From Oscillospiraceae bacterium (GTDB taxonomy: Bacteria; Bacillota; Clostridia; Oscillospirales; Ruminococcaceae), in contig JAEDJV010000002.1 of NCBI GenBank assembly GCA_016296165.1, forward strand, positions 1 to 52,846: a stretch of 52,846 nucleotides of DNA. Direction: 5' to 3'. The translations under genes were made by a program, and so were the position numbers. The notes beneath the pieces were generated by a model. That model had not been told where the DNA came from, searched no databases, and was given only the letters and a program-made list of their open reading frames with translations. Below, one piece after another: positions 7,413 to 15,767 of this stretch. Every line of letters starts with the position of its first letter. Within the stretch, counting starts at the first letter, position 1.

Positions 7413-10031
7413 TTATTTAAGACTTTCAATTGACTGATTGATCTTCTGCATTTTTTCTTCAGCCTTAGCAAGCTTAGCCTTCTCAGCTTCGATAAGTTTT
7501 TCAGGCGCCTTTGCTATGAAACCTTGATTGTTAAGCTTTCCTGAAAGGAAATCAATGTCCTTCTGAACCTTTTCTTTTTCCTTGTTAAGACGTGCAAGTT
7601 CCTTGTCCTTGTCTACAAGTTCATTCATTGGAATAAATGCACGCGCACTGTCAGTAACTGCAGTAACAGCATCTTCGAGTTCAAACTTCTGAGCAACAGA
7701 AACTGATGACGCAAAAGCCATCTTTTCAAAGAACATAGAACAGCTTTCAAAAAGATCTGTGAGTTCTGTTTCGATAAATACCTGTGCCTTTACTGAAGGC
7801 GGAATATTCATCTCTGTTCTTCTGTTTCTTATTTCTCTGATAACGGCAATTACCTTTTCAAATGCTTCTTCTTCAGCCTTGTATGAGAATCTGTCTTCAA
7901 ACACAGGGAATCTTTCAAGCATAATAGGTGACTGACCGTCTGTGAGGGTCTGCCAGATTTCTTCTGTGATAAACGGCATGAACGGGTGGAGAAGCTTAAG
8001 CATTCCCTGCATGATAAATACAAGAACAGCCTGAGCTGAAGCCATTGTTTCACCGCCAGCCATAATTCTTGGCTTTGTGAGTTCAATATACCAGTCGCAG
8101 TATATGTCCCAGATGAAGTCGTAGAGTTTGGAAACAGCAACACCAAGTTCAAAATTATCAAGGTTGTCGTTTACTGCCTTTGCAAGATCGTTAAACTTGC
8201 TGATAATCCACTTATCTTCTATGCTAAGGTTTTCAGGCAGACCTGTAAACTTAAAGTCCTCAGGAAGATTCATCATGATAAATCTTGAAGCGTTCCAGAG
8301 TTTGTTTGCAAAGTTTCTTGAAGCCTTTACCTTTTCGTCCATGTAACGCATATCATTTCCCGGTGAGTTACCTGTTGCAAGAGTAAATCTCAATGCATCA
8401 GCACCATACTCTGCAATTACTTCAAGAGGATCGATACCGTTTCCGAGTGACTTGGACATCTTTCTGCCCTGTGAGTCACGAACAAGTCCGTGAATAAGTA
8501 CTGTATCGAAAGGAACCTTGCCCATGTGTTCGATACCAGAGAACATCATTCTTACTACCCAGAAGAAGATAATATCATATCCTGTTACGAGAGTGTTTGT
8601 AGGATAGAAGAAGTCAAGGTCTTCAGTCTTGTCAGGCCATCCGAGTGTTGAGAAAGGCCAGAGAGCTGAACTGAACCATGTGTCAAGCGTATCAGGATCC
8701 TGACGCATTGGTTTACCGCACTTAGGGCAAACTGCAGAATTTTCCTTTGTTACCACCATCTCACCGCAGCAGTCACAGTAGAATGCAGGAATCTGATGTC
8801 CCCACCAGAGCTGACGTGAAATGCACCAGTCTTTGATGTTATCAAGCCAGTGAAAGTAAATCTTGTTAAATCTCTCAGGAACAAACTTTGTCTCACCGTT
8901 CTTTACAGCGTCAATAGCTGGTTTTGCAAGAGGTTCCATCTTTACGAACCACTGCTTTGATACTCTTGGTTCCACAGTTGTTGAACAGCGGTAACATGTA
9001 CCAACATTGTGGCTGTAATCTTCTATCTTGATAAGTGCGCCCTCTGCTTCAAGGTCTTCAACGATAGCCTTTCTTGCTTCGTATCTGTCCATACCGGCAT
9101 ACTTAGGATAATCTTCTGTAATCTTTGCTTCTTCTGTCATCACATTGATAACAGGCAGATTATGACGAAGACCAACTTCAAAGTCGTTAGGGTCATGTGC
9201 AGGAGTAATCTTAACCACACCTGTACCAAAATCCATCTCAACGTAGTCATCTGCTACAACAGGAATTTCTCTGTGAACGATAGGAAGAATAACTGTCTTG
9301 CCTATCATGTCTTTATATCTTTCATCGTTAGGGTTTACTGCAACAGCTGTATCGCCGAGAAGTGTCTCAGGACGTGTTGTAGCAAGCTCGATATATCCTG
9401 AACCATCTGAAAGTTTGTATCTGAGATGCCAGAAATGTCCTGCCTGGTCCTCATATTCAACTTCGGCGTCAGAGATGGATGTTTTACATTTCGGACACCA
9501 GTTAATGATTCTCTCACCGCGGTAAATGAGTCCCTTGTCATAAAGTTTTACAAACACTTCCTTTACAGCCTTGTTGCAGCCTTCATCCATTGTAAAACGT
9601 TCTCTCGACCAGTCGCATGAAGAGCCAAGTTTCTTGAGCTGTTCAACGATACGTCCGCCGTACTGTTCTTTCCACTTCCATGCACGTTCCATAAAACCGT
9701 CTCTGCCGATGTCTTCCTTTGTAACACCGTCTTTTCTCATCGCTTCAACGATTTTCGCCTCTGTAGCAATAGATGCATGGTCTGTACCAGGAAGCCAGAG
9801 TGTTGCATAACCAGACATTCTCTTGTATCTGATAAGTATATCCTGAAGTGTTTCATCAAGGGCATGACCCATGTGAAGCTGACCTGTTATGTTCGGAGGC
9901 GGAATAACGATTGTATATGGTTTTTTTGTTCTGTCAACTTCAGCTCTGAAGCAGTTCTTATCAACCCAGTACTTGTAAATTCTGTCTTCTACATTGCCAG
10001 GATCATAAGTCTTGTTAAGTTCTTTTTTCAT
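7413..10031 (-). CDS. valS: Valine-tRNA ligase
   Basis: 872-aa class I aminoacyl-tRNA synthetase. The HIGH motif appears as 'GQLHMGHALD' near residue 50 and KMSKS as 'GRKMSKSLGN' near residue 530. The editing (CP1) domain has 'TTRPETLLGDTAVAVNP', and a zinc-binding pair region 'CDCCGEM..CPKCGKP' follows. The C-terminal coiled-coil arm typical of ValS (LNKEKEKVQKDIDFL) is complete. The start at 10031 follows AAAGGATG. No T-box leader is present: the DUF1015 gene ends only 19 bases upstream, so valS depends on the upstream promoter or an internal one. This is unlike many Firmicutes valS genes, which carry their own T-box. Confidence 0.97.
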   Translation of the reverse strand: MKKELNKTYDPGNVEDRIYKYWVDKNCFRAEVDRTKKPYTIVIPPPNITGQLHMGHALDETLQDILIRYKRMSGYATLWLPGTDHASIATEAKIVEAMRKDGVTKEDIGRDGFMERAWKWKEQYGGRIVEQLKKLGSSCDWSRERFTMDEGCNKAVKEVFVKLYDKGLIYRGERIINWCPKCKTSISDAEVEYEDQAGHFWHLRYKLSDGSGYIELATTRPETLLGDTAVAVNPNDERYKDMIGKTVILPIVHREIPVVADDYVEMDFGTGVVKITPAHDPNDFEVGLRHNLPVINVMTEEAKITEDYPKYAGMDRYEARKAIVEDLEAEGALIKIEDYSHNVGTCYRCSTTVEPRVSKQWFVKMEPLAKPAIDAVKNGETKFVPERFNKIYFHWLDNIKDWCISRQLWWGHQIPAFYCDCCGEMVVTKENSAVCPKCGKPMRQDPDTLDTWFSSALWPFSTLGWPDKTEDLDFFYPTNTLVTGYDIIFFWVVRMMFSGIEHMGKVPFDTVLIHGLVRDSQGRKMSKSLGNGIDPLEVIAEYGADALRFTLATGNSPGNDMRYMDEKVKASRNFANKLWNASRFIMMNLPEDFKFTGLPENLSIEDKWIISKFNDLAKAVNDNLDNFELGVAVSKLYDFIWDIYCDWYIELTKPRIMAGGETMASAQAVLVFIMQGMLKLLHPFMPFITEEIWQTLTDGQSPIMLERFPVFEDRFSYKAEEEAFEKVIAVIREIRNRRTEMNIPPSVKAQVFIETELTDLFESCSMFFEKMAFASSVSVAQKFELEDAVTAVTDSARAFIPMNELVDKDKELARLNKEKEKVQKDIDFLSGKLNNQGFIAKAPEKLIEAEKAKLAKAEEKMQKINQSIESLK

Positions 10032-10050
10032 TGCTTTATCATCCTTTTTA

Positions 10051-11316
10051 TTATAAAGTTATTTTTCTGCATTCGATATAGTATCTCTTATCCCATGCGT
10101 GTCCCATAGAAAAAGTTTTTCTCGGAAGTGCACCGTCACAGATTACTGTAGGAAACAGCTCTGATTTTGCCATATCAGGAAGAATGAATCCGATGCTTCT
10201 CTCATTCATTGAGAGTTTATCAACAACTTCGGTTCCGTGAATATAGTCAATCCTGCAATCATTTGCCTTGATATACTTGTCTAAAAACTGCTGAAGGCTT
10301 CCTACTGTAAGTTTTGAGACAGGTTTTGTGATTCCGACTGTCTTTTTTACACCCTTTATAACGAAGTCGAACTTCTGTTCACATTTTTCAGCGTCTTCTG
10401 TTAATCCGAGTTCTTCAGTCATCTTAGCCATCATGTCTTCAGTATCAGCTTCTGTTACTATTCTGTGGATAGCTTCAAACTTTAAAGCCGGTGAATGAAG
10501 ATTAACGAGCTCGACAAGTGCAAATCTGGCCGGATGCGAAGTCATATCCTTATCAGGATTGTTTTTCTTGAGTTCTTCGTAAAATTCCTTTGCTGTAGCA
10601 AGTGAATGATTTCCGTCACCCATCGCATAAACCAGCGGACTGCTTTCATTAAGTGAATATTTTTTATTGAATTTTTCGAGATTTCCAAGTTCTGAAAGAG
10701 CTGAAACTATACTTCCCTGTTCACTTTCAGGAATAATCCATCCCTTTACTGAACCGCCCTTCTGCATAAGATTAAAATCATATACTTTTTCGAGCTTATC
10801 CTTCATATCAGCAAGTGGTTCGATAACTGTTCCCTCTTCATCATCAATAAGAATCATGATATGAGGAAGTTCAATATCCGCACCCCTTCTTACTGCAATT
10901 CGAGGAGGAATTCTTTCGATAACAGTTGCTTCTGTAGCTCTGACAGGAGAAACTGAGCCTTTTCTGTAATCATAGTCTTCAAGGTCAATACAGCCAACAA
11001 GACCACATCTTACTTCACCGTCATCCTGTACCCTCTCAAGATAAATCATTGAATTCCTGTACTCTTTAAAAATATTGTTCTTCAGAGCCTCTTTCATTGA
11101 CGACTGTATTTTTTTAATACGCTCTGATACATTTTCTTCTTCCAGATAAATCTCAGGAAGAATAAAATTATAAGTCGAAGGTGAATCTCCGGCAATTTTT
11201 TCAGTTTCTTTCCAGTATTCTGGTTCACTTGTATACTGGTCGCAGGCAACCACAGCCCATTTTTCCATATCTGCATCAGCAGGCAGGAGAATATCAGCAT
11301 TTCTGAAAGTATTCAT
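10051..11316 (-). CDS. DUF1015 family protein
   Basis: 421 aa, matching the DUF1015 (COG4198) family found beside serine or housekeeping genes in many Clostridia. The biochemical role is unknown to me. Recognisable segments are 'ADILLP' at the N-terminus, 'WAVVACDQYTSEPEYW', 'APRIAVRRGA'-like 'PPRIAVRRGADIELPHIMILI', 'YAMGDGNHSLATAKEFYE' and the C-terminal 'GFILPDMAKSELFPTV.CDGALPRKTFSMGHAW.KRYY'. I prefer ATG 11316 (MNTFRNADILLP) over 11340 because AAAGGA sits 8 bases before 11316 and homologues start there. It is first in a row with valS and folC. Confidence 0.85.
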   Translation of the reverse strand: MNTFRNADILLPADADMEKWAVVACDQYTSEPEYWKETEKIAGDSPSTYNFILPEIYLEEENVSERIKKIQSSMKEALKNNIFKEYRNSMIYLERVQDDGEVRCGLVGCIDLEDYDYRKGSVSPVRATEATVIERIPPRIAVRRGADIELPHIMILIDDEEGTVIEPLADMKDKLEKVYDFNLMQKGGSVKGWIIPESEQGSIVSALSELGNLEKFNKKYSLNESSPLVYAMGDGNHSLATAKEFYEELKKNNPDKDMTSHPARFALVELVNLHSPALKFEAIHRIVTEADTEDMMAKMTEELGLTEDAEKCEQKFDFVIKGVKKTVGITKPVSKLTVGSLQQFLDKYIKANDCRIDYIHGTEVVDKLSMNERSIGFILPDMAKSELFPTVICDGALPRKTFSMGHAWDKRYYIECRKITL

Positions 11317-11357
11317 GTGCTCATTCCTTTCAAATGACATATTTTGTATTTTTTATC

Positions 11358-11366
11358 TGTTATAAT
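11358..11366 (+). promoter_or_regulatory. Extended -10 promoter of the 80-aa DUF6514-like gene
   Basis: TGTTATAAT is an extended -10 (TGnTATAAT). No good -35 is visible. It lies in the 80-bp divergent space between DUF1015 and the small gene. Confidence 0.45.
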
Positions 11367-11399
11367 TAAATCAAAATTTATATTACAGGAAGTGAAAAA

Positions 11400-11642
11400 A
11401 TGAAGTACATACGTTCAGTTCTAAACGGCGGCAATTCTTATTCTGTCTTTGAAAAGAAAATAGTATCAGAAGGCAGAATAATAGACAGTTACGGAATCTG
11501 TATAGAAAACAATTCGGAGTCTGTTTATATTCCGGATATAACAACCGTAAAAGATATTGCCATGTGCATGATAAAGGTTCTGTCAACAGAACGAATCATG
11601 CCCGATAAGATTGAGAAGGTAATCTGCAGTCTTATCAGTTAA
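11400..11642 (+). CDS. Small protein, DUF6514-like
   Basis: 80-aa protein with AGGAAGTG upstream of its ATG, so it is likely real. The pattern 'DSYGICIENNSESVYIPDITTVKDIAMCMIKVLS', with a terminal helix 'DKIEKVICSLI', resembles the small DUF6514 proteins of Clostridia (YGI..., then a D-I-T/S turn, then a helix). This is a weak by-eye match and the function is unknown. It runs opposite to both neighbours and its stop overlaps the 3' end of the CobW-type gene by 8 bases. Confidence 0.55.
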   Translation: MKYIRSVLNGGNSYSVFEKKIVSEGRIIDSYGICIENNSESVYIPDITTVKDIAMCMIKVLSTERIMPDKIEKVICSLIS

Positions 11643-12567
11643 AATAAACATATTCTGAATCAGGAGCCTTGGCATTCTCTATATTCTTTACATAGAACAC
11701 CGGAGAAGGTTCCTCCATTCCTGCAGGCATGCAAAAACGTACATCAGCGGTTACAGTAACCCACTGTCCTTCATTTATTCTGACAGGTTTTTCATCAACA
11801 CAGAGAAGTTTCAGGTACTCTGTATCATCAGCGCAGCATGTCATCGCATACCTGTAAACAAGGAAACTGGTTTCAGGATATCCCTTTGGTCTGGTTGCAA
11901 CACCCTTAAACTGTACTGTTTTGTTATTGTACCTTGGACAGTTCTCAAAAATATCAATAAACCAGAGTCCAAAGTCAATATCTTCTATCTTTATAACCGG
12001 AGCGCTGATGTCAAAAGGAAGCTCGTCGAGTTCCTCATCAGCTGTTCCGTCTTTTTTTATAAACATGAGTGAGGCTTCCGGATTAACCAGCTTTACAGCC
12101 GATCGCAGCTGAAGCTTTTTCGTATTTTCATCACATCTGTTAAACACTACTACCGTAGCATACTTAAACTGTTCAACCATAAGAGAACGCATATTTTTCA
12201 TCTGCTGATCAAATGAAGACGCATCCACCATTGCTGAAATCTGGACCAGATCCCAGTTTTCAGGCCAGTCAATATCAAGTACTTCATCGACACTTACCAT
12301 GCAGTTGTTTTCAAGAAGAATAGCAGTAGGTGCTTCATTTCTTTCAATCTCTGCAAGGAATGAGGCGGTAAAATCTTCTTTGTTTTCCACCATGTAGAGT
12401 ACAACGTTATCCGCAAGATTTTCATACTCAGTAAAACCATCTTCACAGGCAATGATAACAACCTTTTCCTGTTCTCTGAAAAAATCCTGGGTAAGCCATC
12501 TCTGGATCATTGTTGTCTTTCCGCTCTCTACAAAGCCGGTAAACATAAATACCGGAGTTGCTTCCAT
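11635..12567 (-). CDS. CobW-type GTPase fused to a YcgQ/DUF1980-like C-terminal domain
   Basis: 310 aa. Residues 1-200 form a COG0523 (CobW/YjiA-like) P-loop GTPase: Walker A 'GFVESGKT' (11-18), 'AILLENN' at the Walker B position (82-88) and a base-recognition motif 'FNRCDEN' (142-148). The CxCC metal-binding motif of classical members is absent; the region has 'MVENKED' instead. From about residue 215, 'KTVQFKGVATR....RYAMTCCADDTEYLKLLCV....EGQWVTVTADVRF' matches the C-terminal part of YcgQ/TIGR03943 (DUF1980) proteins, whose 'CCxxD' element is a plausible metal site. It follows the DUF1292-CobW gene by 24 bases, with GGAGAG before the ATG. A role in metal handling is inference. Confidence 0.78.
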   Translation of the reverse strand: MEATPVFMFTGFVESGKTTMIQRWLTQDFFREQEKVVIIACEDGFTEYENLADNVVLYMVENKEDFTASFLAEIERNEAPTAILLENNCMVSVDEVLDIDWPENWDLVQISAMVDASSFDQQMKNMRSLMVEQFKYATVVVFNRCDENTKKLQLRSAVKLVNPEASLMFIKKDGTADEELDELPFDISAPVIKIEDIDFGLWFIDIFENCPRYNNKTVQFKGVATRPKGYPETSFLVYRYAMTCCADDTEYLKLLCVDEKPVRINEGQWVTVTADVRFCMPAGMEEPSPVFYVKNIENAKAPDSEYVYFN

Positions 12568-12591
12568 TATCTTTCTCTCCTTAAGAATGAA

Positions 12592-14034
12592 TTATTTTTT
12601 GAAAAGTTTTTCAATCGCTTCTCTGTTTAGGTCTGTTCCTATTACAACTATGTGACCTGTAACATCTGCACATCCGAAACGCACTTCGTACTCATCAGGA
12701 ACATAGTCAAAATGAATCCACTTTCCGTTTTCTGAAGGAACAATACCCTTCGCTCTCAGTACTGTACCGTATTTTTCGTTATCAACAAGAGCCGCAAGAA
12801 TTTCATTTGTTTCCTTTTCTTCGAATCTTCTTACTGTTTCGATACCAATACTTGAGAATACTTCATCAGCATGGTGATGATGATGTCCGCAGCAGCATTC
12901 TTCGTCGTGATCATGGTGGTGATGATGTTCGTGATCGTCGTCATGATGATGTCCGCAGCAGCATTCTTCATCGTGATCATGGTGATGATGATGTTCGTGA
13001 TCGCCGTCATGATGATGTCCGCAGCAGCATTCTTCATCGTGATCATGATGGTGATGATGTTCGTGCTCATCGTCATGATGATGTCCGCAGCAGCATTCTT
13101 CTTCATCTTCGTAATGAATGTCATCAAAATACTCATCTTCATAGTCAAGATCAAAACCACTTTCCATAACGTCAAGAATCTGCTTGCCGTTAATTTCATT
13201 CCAGTCAGTAGTTATGATAAGAGCGTTTGGATTTATTTCGTTGAGAGCGTCTGTACATTTTTCAAGTTCATCTTCACTAATGTCTTTTGTACGGCTTAAA
13301 ACCACAAGACCTGCACTCTGGATCTGATCAATAAAGAACTCTCCGAACAGCTTAATGTATTTTGCATACTTTTTAACGTCTACTACTGCAGTATATGAGT
13401 TAAGGATAATCGGTGTATCCTCAGCCACGCCTTCGACAGCTTTTATAACGTCTGAAAGCTTGCCCACACCCGAAGGCTCAATTATGATACGATCAGGATT
13501 GTAGTCAGCTACTACTTTTCTGAGAGATTCACCGAAGTCGCCAACAAGTGAGCAGCAGATACATCCCGAATTCATTTCGGTAATCTCTACTCCTGCCTCC
13601 TTAAGAAATCCTCCGTCAATGCTTATCTCACCAAATTCATTTTCAATAAGGACTACTTTTTCACCTGCATAGGCTTCAGCAATCATTTTCTTAATCAGAG
13701 TTGTTTTGCCTGCACCAAGAAATCCTGAATATACATCAACAGGAATCATATCTTCTTCCTGTTCATCACACCATTTTTCAAATGCGTTGATAACATCATT
13801 CAGTTCCTGCTTGTCTTCAATGTTGAGAAGTTCGATCTCATTTTCCCTGTGTTCGATAAAGCCATAGAGGTACACATCCCCTTCTGTTTCAGGATGTTCA
13901 GGAACAAGAGCAAGATATTCCTTACCGTTGCATTCAAAAACAGTAAGAACCTTACACTCCATCACACTGTCGTCTTCAAGTGTAATCTTTATTGTGTCAT
14001 GATGCTGGTGATTCATTTCTTCTTTGTTACTCAT
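12592..14034 (-). CDS. DUF1292-CobW GTPase fusion with a tandem Cys/His-rich repeat
   Basis: 480 aa from ATG 14034, chosen over a longer frame because AAAGGAC lies 8 bases upstream. Residues 8-90 match DUF1292 (the small YrzB-like domain: DTIKITLEDD...VFECNGKEYLALVP...LYGF). Residues 97-300 are a CobW GTPase with Walker A 'GFLGAGKT' (104-111), the metal-binding 'GCICC' (157-161), 'IIIEPSG' (183-189) and 'SRTKD' (247-251). Residues 312-388 are three 22-residue units 'EECCCGHHHDDEHEHHHHHD'-H-D plus a partial fourth. Residues 392-480 form the CobW C-terminal domain. COG0523 GTPases are metallochaperones or metal-insertion factors (Zn, Co, Ni). The Cys/His array is an obvious metal reservoir. The substrate metal is not visible. 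Confidence 0.88.
   Translation of the reverse strand: MSNKEEMNHQHHDTIKITLEDDSVMECKVLTVFECNGKEYLALVPEHPETEGDVYLYGFIEHRENEIELLNIEDKQELNDVINAFEKWCDEQEEDMIPVDVYSGFLGAGKTTLIKKMIAEAYAGEKVVLIENEFGEISIDGGFLKEAGVEITEMNSGCICCSLVGDFGESLRKVVADYNPDRIIIEPSGVGKLSDVIKAVEGVAEDTPIILNSYTAVVDVKKYAKYIKLFGEFFIDQIQSAGLVVLSRTKDISEDELEKCTDALNEINPNALIITTDWNEINGKQILDVMESGFDLDYEDEYFDDIHYEDEEECCCGHHHDDEHEHHHHHDHDEECCCGHHHDGDHEHHHHHDHDEECCCGHHHDDDHEHHHHHDHDEECCCGHHHHHADEVFSSIGIETVRRFEEKETNEILAALVDNEKYGTVLRAKGIVPSENGKWIHFDYVPDEYEVRFGCADVTGHIVVIGTDLNREAIEKLFKK
12871..13101 (-). repeat. 66-bp tandem repeat encoding a CCC-GHHH metal-binding array
   Basis: The codons for E-E-C-C-C-G recur at 12886-12903, 12952-12969, 13018-13035 and 13084-13101, exactly 66 bp apart. 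There are three full units and one partial unit. The near-identity at DNA level suggests recent expansion and likely copy-number variation between strains. Confidence 0.9.
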
Positions 14035-14059
14035 AATAATAAGTCCTTTCTGAAAAAAA

Positions 14060-15064
14060 TTATTTGTATAATGAAATATGTTCAAATCCGTCAAGCAGTG
14101 TATCCATCCTGTCGTAGACCATAGCTGTTCCCCTGGCAACGCATTGTTCTGCATTTTCAGGAATCCTGCATTTAAGTCCGGTTTCAGAACTGATAAACAT
14201 ATCAAGTTTACCGAGCCCTGCTCCGCCTCCGGTAAGAATAATTCCATTATCGTAAATATCTTTTATTAACTCCGGCGGTGTCTGTTCGAAAACATAACGA
14301 ATCGCTTCGATTATATCTGTAAGGTGATCCTCAACTGCCAGATGCACATCGAGTTCGCTTATTTCGATAGACTGCGGCATTCCGTCGAAAAGATTTTTGC
14401 CGCCTATTTTCATTTTACGGCTTACACTTGGATTGTATACATTTGCAAGTTTCTTTTTTATATTTTCAGCCGTTTTCTCGCCTATGAGAAGTTTGTATCT
14501 GTTTGAAATGTATTTTAAAATTGACTGATCAAGCTTGTTTCCTGCAGTGGTAACCGAATGTGAAACAACAATTCCGTTGAGTGAAACAACAGCGATGTCA
14601 GTAGTTCCACCGCCAATATCAACGACCATATTTCCCTTTGGCTGAGAGATATCAACACCTGCTCCAAGAAGTGCCGCTATCGGTTCCTGGATAAGATAAA
14701 CTTTTCTTGAACCGGCACTCACCGCTGCTTCTATAACTGCGCGGCTTTCTATGTCTGTTATAAAAGAAGGAATGCAAAGCGCAATTCGTGGTCTCACAGG
14801 CTGATTTCCCAGAACCTTTATTATAAAAGCTTTAATCATTACCTCAGCCATACTGTCATCTGATATAACACCGTCAGCAAGCGGACGTACAATTGTGATA
14901 TATTCAGGGGTTCTCCCGATCATATCATATGCTTCAGTACCGACCGCAACAACTTCCTTTTTGTATCTGTGATATGCTACAACAGACGGTTCGCTCAGTA
15001 CGACTCCGGCCTTATTCATGGAAACGACCATATTTGCGGTTCCAAGATCTATACCAATATCCAT
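14060..15064 (-). CDS. mreB: Rod shape-determining protein MreB/Mbl
   Basis: 334-aa actin-fold ATPase. Phosphate 1 motif 'GIDLGTANMVV' (4-14), connect region 'PSVVAY', phosphate 2 'MVVDIGGGTTDIAVVSL' (about 146-162) and adenosine motif 'GIILTGGGAGLGKLD' (about 273-287) are all present, with the family-typical length. MreB filaments guide peptidoglycan synthesis at the membrane. There is no mreC/mreD downstream; instead it lies between comF and the CobW pair. An mreB in a presumably coccoid Ruminococcus is worth noting. The ATG at 15064 has AAGGAGGG about 10 bases upstream. Confidence 0.95.
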   Translation of the reverse strand: MDIGIDLGTANMVVSMNKAGVVLSEPSVVAYHRYKKEVVAVGTEAYDMIGRTPEYITIVRPLADGVISDDSMAEVMIKAFIIKVLGNQPVRPRIALCIPSFITDIESRAVIEAAVSAGSRKVYLIQEPIAALLGAGVDISQPKGNMVVDIGGGTTDIAVVSLNGIVVSHSVTTAGNKLDQSILKYISNRYKLLIGEKTAENIKKKLANVYNPSVSRKMKIGGKNLFDGMPQSIEISELDVHLAVEDHLTDIIEAIRYVFEQTPPELIKDIYDNGIILTGGGAGLGKLDMFISSETGLKCRIPENAEQCVARGTAMVYDRMDTLLDGFEHISLYK

Positions 15065-15083
15065 ACCGGGCTCACCCTCCTTT

Positions 15084-15767
15084 TTATCTTAGTTTTGACT
15101 GTGCAGCCGAAGCAAGGGTTACGTTTTCTGCACCTCTGGACTTCAGCAGTTTTGCACATCGGTTTACTGTACTTCCGGTAGTTATTACATCATCACAGAT
15201 TATTACTGATTTGCCTTCAAGATTAATATCATTTATCTTCAGGGCAGTAATATTCAGCATTCGTGCTGTTCTCTTCAGATAATGCTGTGATGTTTTCTGT
15301 TCCTGTTTGTAGAGTATATCATTTCTTAACGGGATATTCAGGGCTGCTGCTATCTCCTTAGAAATAATCTCTGCCTGATTGTAACCACGTTTTGCAAGTG
15401 ATTTTTTTGACATTGGAACAGGAATAATCATATCAAAATGACTGTCTTTGTATTCATCCAGAAATATACCGGCAATCAACTTCCCGGTATACTCTCCGAA
15501 ATTCTTATTATATCCCCTTTTAAGAGAAAGAATGCCTTCCTTTACAAGATTTTCGTATCTTAACGGAACAACTGCGCTATCATAGTATAACTGTTCTGCA
15601 CAGATACATATCTCTTTTCCGCATTTCCGGCACACCCTGTCAAAAACAGGATCTATACTTTTATGACATTTGGAACAAATGAGTTTATCCCATCTTATAA
15701 AATCACTGCAGCACGGACACCTGTTAGGATAGAATATATCAAGAAGGAAGCGGGATATCGTGTTCAT
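15084..15767 (-). CDS. comF: ComF-family amidophosphoribosyltransferase-like protein
   Basis: 227 aa. The N-terminal zinc-finger region has four CxxC-type pairs ('CPCC', 'CSKC', 'CRKC', 'CIC'). The C-terminal phosphoribosyltransferase fold contains 'IIPVPMSKKSLAKRGYNQAE' and the PRPP loop 'SVIICDDVITTGST'. ComF proteins are linked to DNA uptake, though many bacteria keep them without known competence. A TTG at 15785 would give 6 more residues, but I take ATG 15767, which overlaps recD2 by 29 bases. Overlap with the helicase gene implies co-expression. Confidence 0.9.
   Translation of the reverse strand: MNTISRFLLDIFYPNRCPCCSDFIRWDKLICSKCHKSIDPVFDRVCRKCGKEICICAEQLYYDSAVVPLRYENLVKEGILSLKRGYNKNFGEYTGKLIAGIFLDEYKDSHFDMIIPVPMSKKSLAKRGYNQAEIISKEIAAALNIPLRNDILYKQEQKTSQHYLKRTARMLNITALKINDINLEGKSVIICDDVITTGSTVNRCAKLLKSRGAENVTLASAAQSKLR

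Noticed and set aside
10032..10050. T-box riboswitch for valS
   Set aside because: Only 19 bases separate valS from the upstream gene, and no T-box sequence (TGGNACCGCG) or long leader is present.
12807..13299. Several long open frames on both strands across the His/Cys repeat
   Set aside because: They are shadow frames created by the low-complexity 66-bp repeat and its codon periodicity. The minus-strand CobW frame has ribosome site, domains and homology.
14035..14247. 71-residue N-terminal extension of the DUF1292-CobW gene
   Set aside because: It overlaps the mreB 3' end, is unlike DUF1292 and lies upstream of the clear ribosome site before 14034.
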